64,000 bases of DNA from NCBI RefSeq assembly GCF_025854275.1, contig NZ_CP107567.1, positions 3,658,001-3,722,000 on the forward strand, in the 5' to 3' direction. Shown here piece by piece: positions 1 through 8,009 of this stretch. Source of the DNA: Streptomyces peucetius (lineage in GTDB: Bacteria; Actinomycetota; Actinomycetes; Streptomycetales; Streptomycetaceae). Positions within the stretch are counted from its first letter, which is position 1, and each line of letters opens with the position of its first letter. Below the pieces are notes generated by a model. It searched no databases. It was not told the origin of the DNA and saw only the letters and a program-made list of their open reading frames with translations. The position numbers and the translations under genes are program-made.

Positions 1-247
1 CGCCGAGGGCGAAGAAGGCCGCCAGGGAGAGCAGATAGGCGTTGACGACCCACTGCATCCCCGAGGACGACAGTCCCAGTTCTCTGACGATGCTGGGCGC
101 GGCGATGGACACGATCGTCTGGTCGATGAAGGTCATCGACACCGCGAAGAGCATCGCCGCGAGCGCCAGCGTCTGGTTCGGCGCGCCGCGGGTGGAGGCG
201 GGAGCAGCTCCCGCGCCGGAGCGGGGCGGGTGCCGTTCGGTGCTCAT
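1..247 (-). CDS. MFS drug exporter (DHA2/EmrB-QacA type), N-terminal part only
   Basis: The first 82 residues of a major facilitator antiporter; the gene runs off the left edge, so its 3' end is missing. After a hydrophilic leader the first membrane helix spans about residues 26-50 and contains FIDQTIV (40-46), which fits the helix-1 motif of 14-TM proton-driven drug exporters. A second hydrophobic stretch begins near W66. The ATG at 247 is chosen because the frame continues intact from it. An identical start context is duplicated 26 bp upstream (see the repeat at 230-277). Substrate cannot be deduced. Confidence 0.85.
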   Translation of the reverse strand, partial: MSTERHPPRSGAGAAPASTRGAPNQTLALAAMLFAVSMTFIDQTIVSIAAPSIVRELGLSSSGMQWVVNAYLLSLAAFFALG

Positions 248-277
248 GATCGCGAGTGCCGTTCGGTGCTCATGATC
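230..277. repeat. 26-bp tandem duplication over the MFS start codon
   Basis: The 22-bp block at 230-251 is repeated exactly at 256-277, a period of 26 bp. On the minus strand this gives two consecutive start codons, ATG at 273 and ATG at 247. Translation from the upstream ATG gives only nine residues and stops at a TGA that overlaps the real start as ATGA. The duplication therefore creates a mini-ORF that could couple translation to the exporter, or could be a neutral slippage product. Confidence 0.85.
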
Positions 278-380
278 CGAGTCTGGACCCGCTGGGCACC
301 GCCCGCACATCAAGCCGTAAGGGGTTACGAACGGGCAAGGTCAGCGGAGGTGCGAGCGCCGCCGCACCTGCCGCGCCGGC

Positions 381-448
381 CGGGTCGGTTCGCGAGCCGC
401 CGGGTCAGTTCGCGGGCCGCTGGGTCAGTTCGCGGGCCGCTGGGTCAG
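381..448. repeat. 20-bp tandem repeat at the end of the ybjN-like gene
   Basis: Three consecutive 20-bp units start at 381, 401 and 421, differing from each other at only a few positions. A partial fourth (TGGGTCAG) begins at 441. The stop codon of the YbjN-family gene lies inside the third unit, so unit number directly affects the C-terminus and 3' flank. It looks like a slippage-prone minisatellite. Confidence 0.85.
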
Positions 449-925
449 GTGCTTGAAGGCGTCCAGGTTGCGGGTGGATTCGCCGCGCGAGACCCGCCAC
501 TCGTACTCGCGGCGGATCGCGCTCGCGAAGCCGAGCTCCAGCAGCGTGTTGAAGGAGCCGTCCGCCGCCTCCAGGATCGTGCCGAGCAGCCGGTCGAGTT
601 CCTCGGGCGTGACCACGGACAGCGGGAGTTTGCCCACAAGATAGATGTCACCGAGGGAGTCGATCGCGTAACTCACCCCGTACAGCTTGAGGTTGCGCTC
701 CAGCAGCCAGCGGTGGACGGCCGCGTCGTTCTCGTCGGGGTGGCGGATGACGAAGGCGTTGACGGAGAGCGAGTGCTTGCCGACGAGGAACGAACACGTC
801 GTCGACAGCTTCCGGGTGCCCGGGAGTTTGACCACGTAGGAGCCTGTGTCCGGGCTTTCCCACTCCAGGTCGGCGTCCTTGAAGGTCTGTTCGACGACCC
901 GCGTCACCTGCTGCACGTCAGCCAT
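425..925 (-). CDS. YbjN domain-containing protein
   Basis: A soluble 166-residue protein of the YbjN (type III secretion chaperone-like fold) family. It has the typical order of an N-terminal dimer helix, a beta sheet around residues 28-60 (YVVKLPG, LSVNAFVIR), then helices rich in Leu/Arg. No signal peptide or membrane helix is seen. The gene lies just downstream of mshA on the same strand with a 14-bp gap and is probably cotranscribed with it. The biochemical role of actinobacterial YbjN proteins is not established. The C-terminus runs into a 20-bp tandem repeat. Confidence 0.85.
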   Translation of the reverse strand: MADVQQVTRVVEQTFKDADLEWESPDTGSYVVKLPGTRKLSTTCSFLVGKHSLSVNAFVIRHPDENDAAVHRWLLERNLKLYGVSYAIDSLGDIYLVGKLPLSVVTPEELDRLLGTILEAADGSFNTLLELGFASAIRREYEWRVSRGESTRNLDAFKHLTQRPAN

Positions 926-939
926 GGGGCGAGCGTACG

Positions 940-2280
940 TCAGTGGTGCGTGGCCCGTGAGCGGCGCCGGTGGTCGTACATGGCCGCCTGGTAGACGTCC
1001 GCCGTCGTCGACGCGGCCGTGTCCCAGCCGAACGACTGCGCGTGCCGGCCCGCGGCGTCCCCCATCCGGTCCGTCAGGGAGGGGTCGCGTACGAAGCTGC
1101 CCAGCACGTCCGCGTAGTGCGCGGGATCGTGTCCGGGCACCAGGAATCCGGTGAGCTCGTCACGGACGGCGACCGGCAGGCCGCCCACGGCGGCGGCGAC
1201 CACCGGTGTGCCCGCCGCCTGTGCCTCTATGGCGACGAGGCCGAAGGACTCGCTGTACGAGGGCATGACCAGCACGGAGGCGGCGCGGAACCAGTCCGCG
1301 AGCCGCTCCTGGTCGACCGGCGGCTGGAAGTGGACGACGTCCGCGATGCCGAGCCTGGCCGCCAGCTTCTGCAGGCCCTCCGGCTTGGCCAGTCCGCTGC
1401 CGCTGGGTCCGCCGACGACGGGCACGAAGATACGGCGGCGCAGTGACGGGTCGCGCTCCAGCAGGACCGCGACGGCGCGCAGCAGGATGTCGGGGGCCTT
1501 CAGCGGCTGTATACGGCCCGCGAAGAGGGGGATGAACGCCTCCTGCGGGAGCCCGAGACGGGCCCGGGCGGCGGCCCGGCCGTCCGCGGGGCGGAAGAGG
1601 TCGAGATTGACGCCGGGGTGGACGACGGCGACCTTCGCCGGGTCCGCGTCGTAGAAGCGGACGAGTTCGCCGGCCTCCTCCGCGGTGTTGGCGATCAGCC
1701 GGTCCGCGGCGGTGACGATCTGGGTCTCGCCGATCACGCGCGTGGCCGGCTCCGGGGTGTCGCCCTCCGCCAGCGCCGCGTTCTTCACCTTGGCCATGGT
1801 GTGCATGGCGTGCACGAGCGGGACGCCCCACCGCTCGGCCGCGAGCCAGCCCACGTGGCCGGAGAGCCAGTAGTGCGAGTGGACGAGGTCGTAGTGACCG
1901 GGGCGGCGGGCGGCCCACGCCTGCATCACGCCGTGGGTGAAGGCGCACAGCTGGGGCGGCAGGTCCTCCTTGGCCAGGCCCTCGTAGGGTCCGGCGTTGA
2001 CATGCCGTACGAGGACGCCGGGGGCCAGGTCCACGACGGGCGGCAGCCCTCCGGTGGTGGCCCGGGTGAATATCTCGACCTCGATGTTGATGGCCGCGAG
2101 GCGCTTGGCGAGCTCGACGATGTAGACGTTCATGCCGCCCGCGTCGCCCGTGCCCGGCTGGTGCAGGGGGGAGGTGTGGACGCTGAGCATGGCGACCCTG
2201 CGTGGTTTGCGGTGGCCGCCGGGGAAGCGGATACGCGGTGCCATCCGGCTGCTGCCGAGGCGGGACACGTACTGGCTCAC
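940..2280 (-). CDS. mshA: D-inositol-3-phosphate glycosyltransferase (mycothiol step 1)
   Basis: A GT4-family retaining glycosyltransferase of 446 residues that joins UDP-GlcNAc to 1L-myo-inositol-1-phosphate, the first committed step of mycothiol synthesis. The N-terminal domain carries GDAGGMNV (residues 45-52), a hallmark of MshA. The C-terminal domain has the GT4 EX7E pair at E344 and E352 in [10 protein letters not shown]. The GTG at 2280 is preferred over longer reading because the conserved VSQYVSRLG start lies there, with AGAGGAC about nine bases upstream. It is divergent from a methyltransferase, and a SigR-like promoter sits in the gap. The final mycothiol enzyme, mshD, is near 48 kb. 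Confidence 0.95.
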   Translation of the reverse strand: MSQYVSRLGSSRMAPRIRFPGGHRKPRRVAMLSVHTSPLHQPGTGDAGGMNVYIVELAKRLAAINIEVEIFTRATTGGLPPVVDLAPGVLVRHVNAGPYEGLAKEDLPPQLCAFTHGVMQAWAARRPGHYDLVHSHYWLSGHVGWLAAERWGVPLVHAMHTMAKVKNAALAEGDTPEPATRVIGETQIVTAADRLIANTAEEAGELVRFYDADPAKVAVVHPGVNLDLFRPADGRAAARARLGLPQEAFIPLFAGRIQPLKAPDILLRAVAVLLERDPSLRRRIFVPVVGGPSGSGLAKPEGLQKLAARLGIADVVHFQPPVDQERLADWFRAASVLVMPSYSESFGLVAIEAQAAGTPVVAAAVGGLPVAVRDELTGFLVPGHDPAHYADVLGSFVRDPSLTDRMGDAAGRHAQSFGWDTAASTTADVYQAAMYDHRRRSRATHH

Positions 2281-2343
2281 GGCGGCGGTCCTCTCGCTGC
2301 GGGCACGACCATGCGCGGGGCCAGCGGTCCCGCACGGTCTCAC

Positions 2344-2370
2344 AACAGCGGAAGGGTGGGTTCCATTTCC
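2344..2370 (-). promoter_or_regulatory. candidate SigR-type promoter upstream of mshA
   Basis: On the minus strand GGAAA (2370-2366) is followed 19 bp later by GTT (2346-2344). This resembles the SigR consensus GGAAT-N18/19-GTT with one mismatch, and would place transcription start about 55-60 bases before the mshA GTG. Established knowledge: mshA of Streptomyces coelicolor belongs to the thiol-stress SigR/RsrA regulon. The match here is inference by eye. Confidence 0.4.
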
Positions 2371-2523
2371 AGCTGCGGCCACTTTGCCAAATCATTACCA
2401 TCTGTGGCCGACGTGTCCCTTGCGCCCCGGATTGCGCTTCCACGGCCCGTCATGCGCACGGACCGCGCCCCGGCAGCGGGCCGGGTCCTCCGCACGCCGG
2501 TCCGACCGCATACCCTCGCTGCC

Positions 2524-3309
2524 ATGAACCGCCCCGTCGGGACCGCGACCCGCGGGACGACCAACCCCAACCGGCTCCGCCGCATGGACCGCTGGATCGC
2601 GCACGCCCACGGCCCCGCCCTGCGCCGCGCCGACTCCGCGCCCGTCGCCGTGGACCTCGGGTACGGCGCGGCCCCGTGGACCGCCGTCGAGCTGCTGCAG
2701 CGACTGCGCACCGCGGATCCGCGGTCGCGGGTCGTCGGCGTCGAGATCGACCCCGCCCGGGTCGCCGCCGCCGGACCCTACGAGCGGGAGGGGCTCACGT
2801 TTCGCCACGGCGGCTTCGAGGTGCCCACCGCGGACCGGCCGTCGCTCATCAGGGCGGCGAACGTGCTGCGCCAGTACGACGAGTCGGAGGTCGCCGCCGT
2901 GTGGGCGCGGCTGTGCGACCGGCTCGCGCCCGGCGGGCTGCTGGTCGAGGGGACGTGCGACGAGATCGGGCGGCGGCACGTATGGGTGGCGCTCGGCCGG
3001 GAGGGCCCGAGGACGGTGACGTTCGCGACCCGGCTCGGCTCGCTCGGGCGCCCCTCCGACCTCGCCGAGCGACTGCCCAAGGCGCTCATCCACCGCAATG
3101 TGCCGGGCGAAGCGGTGCACGCCTTCCTCCGGGACTTCGACCGCGCGTGGGCGGCTGCCGCTCCGTACGCCTCGCTGGGGGCGCGGCAGCGCTGGATCAA
3201 GGCCGTGGCGGACCTGGCGGGCGCGTGGCCGCTGGCGGACGACCGGAGGCGGTGGCGGCAGGGCGAGGTCACGGTGGAGTGGGCGGCACTCGCCCCCAAC
3301 GGGGACTGA
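2524..3309 (+). CDS. class I SAM-dependent methyltransferase-like protein
   Basis: A 261-residue soluble protein with a Rossmann methyltransferase core: motif I VDLGYG at residues 43-48, then VVGVEIDP about 30 residues later as the acidic loop that binds the adenosine ribose. The conserved arrangement beside mshA is common in Streptomyces, but the substrate is unknown. The ATG at 2524 follows the divergent promoter region, with no convincing ribosome binding site, so it may be leaderless. No membrane segment. Confidence 0.8.
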   Translation: MNRPVGTATRGTTNPNRLRRMDRWIAHAHGPALRRADSAPVAVDLGYGAAPWTAVELLQRLRTADPRSRVVGVEIDPARVAAAGPYEREGLTFRHGGFEVPTADRPSLIRAANVLRQYDESEVAAVWARLCDRLAPGGLLVEGTCDEIGRRHVWVALGREGPRTVTFATRLGSLGRPSDLAERLPKALIHRNVPGEAVHAFLRDFDRAWAAAAPYASLGARQRWIKAVADLAGAWPLADDRRRWRQGEVTVEWAALAPNGD

Positions 3310-3615
3310 CGGGGCGGCTGGCCCGTCCCTTGCTCTCTGCACCCTTGCCTGCGCCTGCGCCACGATCGGGTGAACCGACCGAACACGGGAACGCAAGAGG
3401 CGCGTTGCTCGTCAGTGGAGTGGAGGAGATCGGCGGGCACGCTGCGGGTGGGGTGGTCTATGGGGATGGTCCGCGTGCCGAACTGCCGGTCGACCCTGTC
3501 GCTTTTGCGTTCGTCATGACACCATCACGACGTCACACGGAAGTTACTGACGGTTAATCACATTCGGGCGCGTCGTACGCAGCCGGATGCCAGGCGTTCG
3601 TCCGAAGGGGGAGTC
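3310..3615 (+). other. 306-bp non-coding leader region before the NlpC/P60 gene
   Basis: No convincing gene is seen. The last 100 bases are relatively A+T-rich (around 3510-3570, including GTTAATCACA) and probably hold the promoter. A GAAGGGGGAG ribosome binding site ends just before the GTG at 3616. Cell-wall hydrolase genes in Streptomyces often carry a c-di-AMP (ydaO) riboswitch here. Its conserved blocks (GGGGGAGCC, GGGTGAATC, the long 3' GTAGGCG block) were looked for and not found. Confidence 0.5.
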
Positions 3616-4704
3616 GTGAACCGACGCCACTGTGCCACTGCCGCGATCACACTGGTCTGCGCTCTGTCGCTGCTGACGTCTCCCGGGCAGGCCTTCGCGG
3701 CGCCCGAGCCGGCCCCGACAGCCCCGGCGTCCGTCACACAGCCGGACACGCCCGCGCCGCCCGCTCCGAACCGCCCGCTCGAGGAAGTGCGCCTGGAGAT
3801 AGACGCCCTCTACCGCAAGGCGGCCTCCGCGACCGACGCGTACAACCTCGCGGAGGAGCAGACGCAGAAGCAGTCGGCCGAAATCGTGAAGCTGGCACAG
3901 GAAATGGCCAAGGGGCAGGCCAGGATCAAAGAGTTGAAGAACCGCGCCGGTGCCGCCGCCCGGGCGCAGTACCGCGGGGGCGGCCTGCCGCCCGAGGCGC
4001 AGCTGGCGCTCGTCGACGACCCCCAGCTCTTCCTCGACGGCGTCGGCCGCATACAGCAGGGGCAGAAGGCCACTAAGGACCTCATCACCGAACTGACCCG
4101 GACCCAGGCCGATCTGGCGACCTACACCCAGGACGCCAGCGCCCAGTGGGAGCGCCTCGAGGCCAACCGCGCCAAGAAGGAAAAGGCCAAGAAGGAGATC
4201 AAGGAGAAGATCGCCGCGGCCCAGAAGCTCGAGGACCGGCTCGAGAAGGAGGAGCTGACGCGGCTGCGGCAGCTGGAGCAGCAGGCGCAGCTCAAGGCCC
4301 AGACGGCCTGGCTCGATTCGGGCATCCTGAAGGGCGTCAGCGGCACCGCGAGCGAACAGGGCCGCAAGGCGGTGCAGTTCGCGACACAGCAGCTCGGCAA
4401 GCCGTACGTGTGGGGCGCCGAAGGTCCGGGCTCGTACGACTGCTCGGGGCTCACGTCACAGGCGTGGGCCGCGGCTGGACGGGGCATCCCGCGCACCTCG
4501 CAGGAGCAGTGGCGGCTGCTGCCCCGGATCGACATCAGGGACATGCGGCCCGGCGATCTGATCATCTACCACTCGGACGCCAGCCATGTGGGCATGTACA
4601 TCGGCAACGGCGCGATAATCCACGCGCCACGGCCGGGCAGGAACGTGACCGTGGCGGGTGCCGGCTCCATGTCCATCCTCGGGGTGGTACGCCCCGACAA
4701 GTGA
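3616..4704 (+). CDS. secreted NlpC/P60 peptidoglycan endopeptidase with coiled-coil N-terminus
   Basis: A RipA-like 362-residue exported hydrolase that cuts stem peptides of peptidoglycan. A signal peptide covers about residues 1-29, ending at QAFAAP, followed by a Pro/Ala linker. A long Lys/Glu/Ala/Gln coiled coil runs over residues 55-230, and a C-terminal NlpC/P60 domain covers about 245-362. The catalytic residues are visible: C276 in YDCSGL, H324 in SHVGMYIG and H336 in IIHAP. The GTG start has a strong GAAGGGGGAG site. A perfect 12-bp hairpin closes the transcript. It probably acts in septum or spore-wall remodelling. Confidence 0.92.
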   Translation: MNRRHCATAAITLVCALSLLTSPGQAFAAPEPAPTAPASVTQPDTPAPPAPNRPLEEVRLEIDALYRKAASATDAYNLAEEQTQKQSAEIVKLAQEMAKGQARIKELKNRAGAAARAQYRGGGLPPEAQLALVDDPQLFLDGVGRIQQGQKATKDLITELTRTQADLATYTQDASAQWERLEANRAKKEKAKKEIKEKIAAAQKLEDRLEKEELTRLRQLEQQAQLKAQTAWLDSGILKGVSGTASEQGRKAVQFATQQLGKPYVWGAEGPGSYDCSGLTSQAWAAAGRGIPRTSQEQWRLLPRIDIRDMRPGDLIIYHSDASHVGMYIGNGAIIHAPRPGRNVTVAGAGSMSILGVVRPDK

Positions 4705-4743
4705 CCTGAGCCACCGGGGACTCCTCACGCCACGCGGCGGACA

Positions 4744-4775
4744 GGTCCCCGCGTGACGCACGCCACGCGGGGACC
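4744..4775 (+). terminator. hairpin terminator after the NlpC/P60 gene
   Basis: Perfect 12-bp inverted repeat: GGTCCCCGCGTG at 4744-4755 and its complement at 4764-4775, with an 8-base loop. There is no U-tract, as is usual for Streptomyces terminators. Confidence 0.8.
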
Positions 4776-4998
4776 GGGCGAAACGGGCAGGTCGGGTGAT
4801 GTTCGTCATGGGATGCCGGACAACTACGCCCCTATGCGCGGCATATGCCAACGGCTCTTCACTGATCGCCATTCCGTTCGGCCGCCCCGTACCGCTATGG
4901 TCCACGGTCATGGGGGCGCCTCCCAGGCGAAGCCCTCGGGGGAGGGACGTCGATCGTCGTCCTGTCGTGCCCTCGGGGGGAGGGAAGGAACAACACCG

Positions 4999-6237
4999 AT
5001 GCCCGTACCCGTACCGCGACAGAGGAACGTCCCCGTCGCGGAGACCGCCCCCGGCGGGACCGGCGGCGACCTGACGCTTCTGGTCGTCGAGGACGATCCC
5101 GCGGGCACCCTCAGCGTCCCCGAGCTGCTGGATGCCACCGGCACGCGCGTCCGGATCCGCACCGCCCGGAATCTCACCGAGGCGGAGCGGCTGCTCACGG
5201 ACGACGTGCACTGCGTCATCGTCGACCTCGCGCTGCCCGGCCGGGCGCAGGACGACACCCTGGGGGCGCTCAAACACATCCTGCGCCTCGCGCCCCGGCA
5301 CGCCGTGCTGGCGCTGACCGGGTCCGGCGACGCGGAGCTGGCGGCAGAGGCGGTACGGGTCGGCGCCCAGGACCACCTCGTGCGCGAGGAACTCGACGGG
5401 CGCCTGCTGACCCGCGCCGTGCGGTACGCGGTGGAGCGCAAACGGGCCGACTCCGCGCAGGTGAAACTCGCGGAGTCCCGGCTGCGCGCCCAGGAGAACG
5501 CCCGGCTGGAGCGCGGTCTGCTGCCCACTCCGCTGCTGGAGGGCTCGGACCTGCGCTTCGCGGCGCGCTACCGTCCCGGACGCTCCCGCGCACTGCTCGG
5601 CGGCGACTTCTACGACACCGTCCGCACGCCGGACGGCACGGTCCACGCCATGATCGGCGACGTCTGCGGCCACGGCCCCGACGAAGCGGCGCTCGGCGTG
5701 GAGCTGCGCATCGCGTGGCGGGCGCTGACCTTCGCGGGGCTGTGCGGGGACGATCTGCTCTCCACCCTCCAGCAGGTGCTGGAGCACGAGCGGGAGAGCG
5801 AGGAGATCTTCGCGACGCTCTGCACCGTGGACATCTCGCCGGACGGGCGACGGGCCGGGCTGTGCCTGGCCGGCCACCCCTCCCCGCTGATCGCCCGGCA
5901 CGGCCGTGCGGCGCAGCTGCTGCCCTACGACGACGGGGGCCCGGCACTCGGCCTGCTGCCGCGTGCCCGCTGGCCGCGCCGGCAGGTGGAGCTGGGCGGC
6001 TCCTGGAGCCTGATGATGTACACGGACGGGCTCATCGAGGGCCGCCAGGGCCCGGAGACCAAGCAGCGACTGGGTCAGGACGGCATGGTCGCGATGATCA
6101 ACCGGCAGCTCTCAGCCGGCCTGGAGGGCGAGGCGCTGCTCGAGGCAGCCGTCGGTGAGGTGCGCGAGCTCAACGGCGGCGACCTGACGGACGACGTGGC
6201 GGTGCTGCTGCTGAGCCGGAACGGCACCCGCCGCTGA
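4999..6237 (+). CDS. response-regulator receiver fused to PP2C (SpoIIE-type) phosphatase
   Basis: A 412-residue cytoplasmic regulator with a receiver domain (about 24-135), a short helical linker and a PP2C/SpoIIE phosphatase domain (about 175-408), the RssB-like architecture. The receiver keeps the acidic pair D32/D33, the phospho-acceptor D76 in VDLALPG and T107, but the conserved Lys is replaced by R129 (HLVREE). Phosphatase metal ligands are present in GGDFYD, IGDVCGHG and DDVAVLLL. Such proteins dephosphorylate anti-sigma antagonists. The ATG at 4999 is preceded by GGGAGGGAAGGA; longer upstream reading lacks any domain. Confidence 0.88.
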   Translation: MPVPVPRQRNVPVAETAPGGTGGDLTLLVVEDDPAGTLSVPELLDATGTRVRIRTARNLTEAERLLTDDVHCVIVDLALPGRAQDDTLGALKHILRLAPRHAVLALTGSGDAELAAEAVRVGAQDHLVREELDGRLLTRAVRYAVERKRADSAQVKLAESRLRAQENARLERGLLPTPLLEGSDLRFAARYRPGRSRALLGGDFYDTVRTPDGTVHAMIGDVCGHGPDEAALGVELRIAWRALTFAGLCGDDLLSTLQQVLEHERESEEIFATLCTVDISPDGRRAGLCLAGHPSPLIARHGRAAQLLPYDDGGPALGLLPRARWPRRQVELGGSWSLMMYTDGLIEGRQGPETKQRLGQDGMVAMINRQLSAGLEGEALLEAAVGEVRELNGGDLTDDVAVLLLSRNGTRR

Positions 6238-6295
6238 GCGTCGCGGTCACCGGCCGCCGGGCCGGCGGCCGTCCGTTCCGCCCGCCTGCGTGTGC

Positions 6296-6643
6296 CTAGC
6301 GGCCGCCGTTGTAGGGGCCGTACGGTCCGTCGCTGCTGGAACCGCCACGGCGCCCGCCGCCTCCGGAGACCTGCTGGAGGGCGGGGCGTACGTCGACGAA
6401 GAACACGATCGAGGCGATCAGTCCGGCGATCGACAGGAACAGCATGGGGATGAACAGGTTCACGGCAACCGCGACGCCGAGGATGACCATCCAGAACGGC
6501 TTGGTCTTCTTGTCTGCGGCCCGGTAGGCGTCCTCACGGGCCAGGGCGGCCATGACGAACGCGGCCACGGACGTGACGAGGAAGACCAGGTTGACGATCA
6601 TCCAGAGTCCGAAGTCGAAGTTGTCAGCCAGCATCCTCAGCAC
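6296..6643 (-). CDS. DUF2516 family small membrane protein
   Basis: A 115-residue integral membrane protein with three likely hydrophobic helices: LWMIVNLVFLVTSVAAFVMA near the N-terminus, then a central WMVILGVAVAVNLFIPMLF pair running into SIAGLIASIVFF. A glycine/arginine-rich tail follows. GTG at 6643 and ATG at 6634 are both possible starts. It lies downstream of the HBHA-like gene on the same strand. The same neighbour pair occurs in mycobacteria (Rv0475-Rv0476). Function unknown. Confidence 0.82.
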   Translation of the reverse strand: MLRMLADNFDFGLWMIVNLVFLVTSVAAFVMAALAREDAYRAADKKTKPFWMVILGVAVAVNLFIPMLFLSIAGLIASIVFFVDVRPALQQVSGGGGRRGGSSSDGPYGPYNGGR

Positions 6644-6753
6644 CGCCTAGTGAGTGGTTGGTGTCACCTGCCTCGCCGCAAAGGTACCTCCGCGGGGCAC
6701 CCCGGCGCGATGAACGTGCCGGACGCCGCGTCACCGCGGCGCCCGTGCGTGGC

Positions 6754-7368
6754 TCACTTCCCCGCCGGCGGCGCGCTCTTCTTGGCCGCCGGCTTGCGCG
6801 CCGTGGTCCGGGCGGCCGGCTTCTTGGCCTCCGCGGCCTTCGGCTCGGCGGCGGGTGCGCTCGCGGCGCCGTTCTTCACGGCCCCGTTCTTCGCAGCCGC
6901 GGACTCCGACTTGGCCTCCGGCTCGACGGCGACGGCGATCTCGGTGAGCTCCTCGGCCGCCTCACCGCGCCAGGCGCGTACCGTCTGCTCGCCGTGCTCG
7001 GCGACCTTCTCGTACGTCTCACGGGCCTTGACCGCGTACTCGGCCGCCACGCCGACGCCGCGCAGCGCCAGGTCCTGAGCGCTCTCGCCGAGCTTCTTCA
7101 GGTCGGTGTCGAAGTTCCCGATGACCTCGGCGACCTTGGCCTGCATGGTGGCCTGCGCCTCCTTGGCCTGCGTGGTCACCTTCTCCTGCACGGCCTTCGG
7201 GTCCGCGTTGCGCACGGCGTCGATCCGGGCCGGTGCCTCGGCGGCGAGCTGCTCGATCAGCACCGGCACCTTCCGGGCCTGCTGGACGGCGAGGTCGGCG
7301 GTGCCGGCCGCGAAGTAGAGGGGAGTCGGGTCGGTGAGGGTCTTACGCAGGTCATCGGTGATGGCCAT
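6754..7368 (-). CDS. heparin-binding haemagglutinin (HBHA)-like protein
   Basis: A 204-residue protein with the two-part layout of mycobacterial HBHA. Residues 1-150 are an amphipathic helical/coiled-coil region starting MAITDDLRK, followed by an Ala/Glu segment. The tail from about 155 is made of Lys-Ala-Pro repeats (KKPAARTTARKPAAKK) that would bind polyanions. There is no signal peptide. In mycobacteria HBHA is an adhesin also linked to lipid bodies. In a soil streptomycete a cytoplasmic, DNA-, polyphosphate- or lipid-associated role is equally possible. It lies between the XRE regulator and DUF2516. Confidence 0.8.
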   Translation of the reverse strand: MAITDDLRKTLTDPTPLYFAAGTADLAVQQARKVPVLIEQLAAEAPARIDAVRNADPKAVQEKVTTQAKEAQATMQAKVAEVIGNFDTDLKKLGESAQDLALRGVGVAAEYAVKARETYEKVAEHGEQTVRAWRGEAAEELTEIAVAVEPEAKSESAAAKNGAVKNGAASAPAAEPKAAEAKKPAARTTARKPAAKKSAPPAGK

Positions 7369-7398
7369 GACTGTGGTCCTCCCGGAACGCAGATCAGT

Positions 7399-7878
7399 TC
7401 ATTTCGTGTTCGGTCCGGCATCGCCCGGCCGGTCGCCCGGCTCTTCGGCCGGTTCACCGGCCGTGCGGGGACCGTCGGCGGCGGTGTCCTGGGGTGTGGT
7501 GCCCTTCGAAGCGTCCGCGGCACCAGCGGTCTCGAGCCCGTTCTCCTTGCGGAACGACTCGTAGATCTGCAGAAGCACCTGCTTCTGCCGCTCGTTGATG
7601 GAGGGGTCGGCAAGGATGACGGCACGCGTCTCCAGCTCGTCCCGCTCCTGCTCGTCGAGGATCCCGGCCCGCACGTACAGCGTCTCCGCGGAGATCCGCA
7701 AGGCCTTCGCGACCTGCTGGAGCACCTCCGCGCTCGGCTTGCGCAGCCCGCGCTCGATCTGGCTCAGATACGGGTTGGACACCCCGGCGGCGTCGGCGAG
7801 CTGCCGCAGGGACAGCTGCGCGGTGCGCCGCTGCTCGCGGAGGTACTCACCAAGGTTGCCGACGTTGAGCGATGCCAT
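7399..7878 (-). CDS. XRE-family helix-turn-helix regulator of the HBHA locus
   Basis: A 159-residue regulator. Its N-terminal Cro/C1-type HTH covers about residues 10-65 (LSLRQLADAAGVSNPYLSQIERG). A helical segment ending near residue 112 follows, then an acidic, Pro/Gly-rich disordered tail. The ATG at 7878 is favoured because the HTH starts a few residues later. It is first in the XRE-HBHA-DUF2516 cluster and orthologous in context to mycobacterial Rv0474. The 28-bp palindrome 27 bases upstream is a natural autoregulatory operator. Confidence 0.88.
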   Translation of the reverse strand: MASLNVGNLGEYLREQRRTAQLSLRQLADAAGVSNPYLSQIERGLRKPSAEVLQQVAKALRISAETLYVRAGILDEQERDELETRAVILADPSINERQKQVLLQIYESFRKENGLETAGAADASKGTTPQDTAADGPRTAGEPAEEPGDRPGDAGPNTK

Positions 7879-7904
7879 GTCTCGATGATGCCCCGAGCGC
7901 GCTA

Positions 7905-7932
7905 ACTTTTGCAAGCACCTGCTTGCAAAAGT
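7905..7932. promoter_or_regulatory. 28-bp palindromic operator upstream of the XRE regulator
   Basis: Perfect 13-bp arms, ACTTTTGCAAGCA (7905-7917) and its exact complement (7920-7932), flank a CC centre. It is markedly A+T-rich for this genome and lies directly upstream of the regulator. The core TTGCAAG-N6-CTTGCAA has twofold symmetry expected for an XRE dimer. Confidence 0.75.
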
Positions 7933-8009
7933 GTTCCGCGCAACATCCGCCCGCCCCGGCTGTACCAGCCTTAGGGGGCCGGCGTGGCCCGCTTCGGCGC
8001 GCCATGTGC

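Noticed and set aside
1618..2523. Very long open frame opposite mshA continuing into the methyltransferase
   Set aside because: It is the antisense shadow of mshA in G+C-rich DNA; protein similarity begins only at the ATG at 2524.
3310..3615. Possible c-di-AMP (ydaO) riboswitch before the NlpC/P60 gene
   Set aside because: Gene context is right, but the conserved sequence blocks of that riboswitch were not found; only weak GGGTGAACC similarity.
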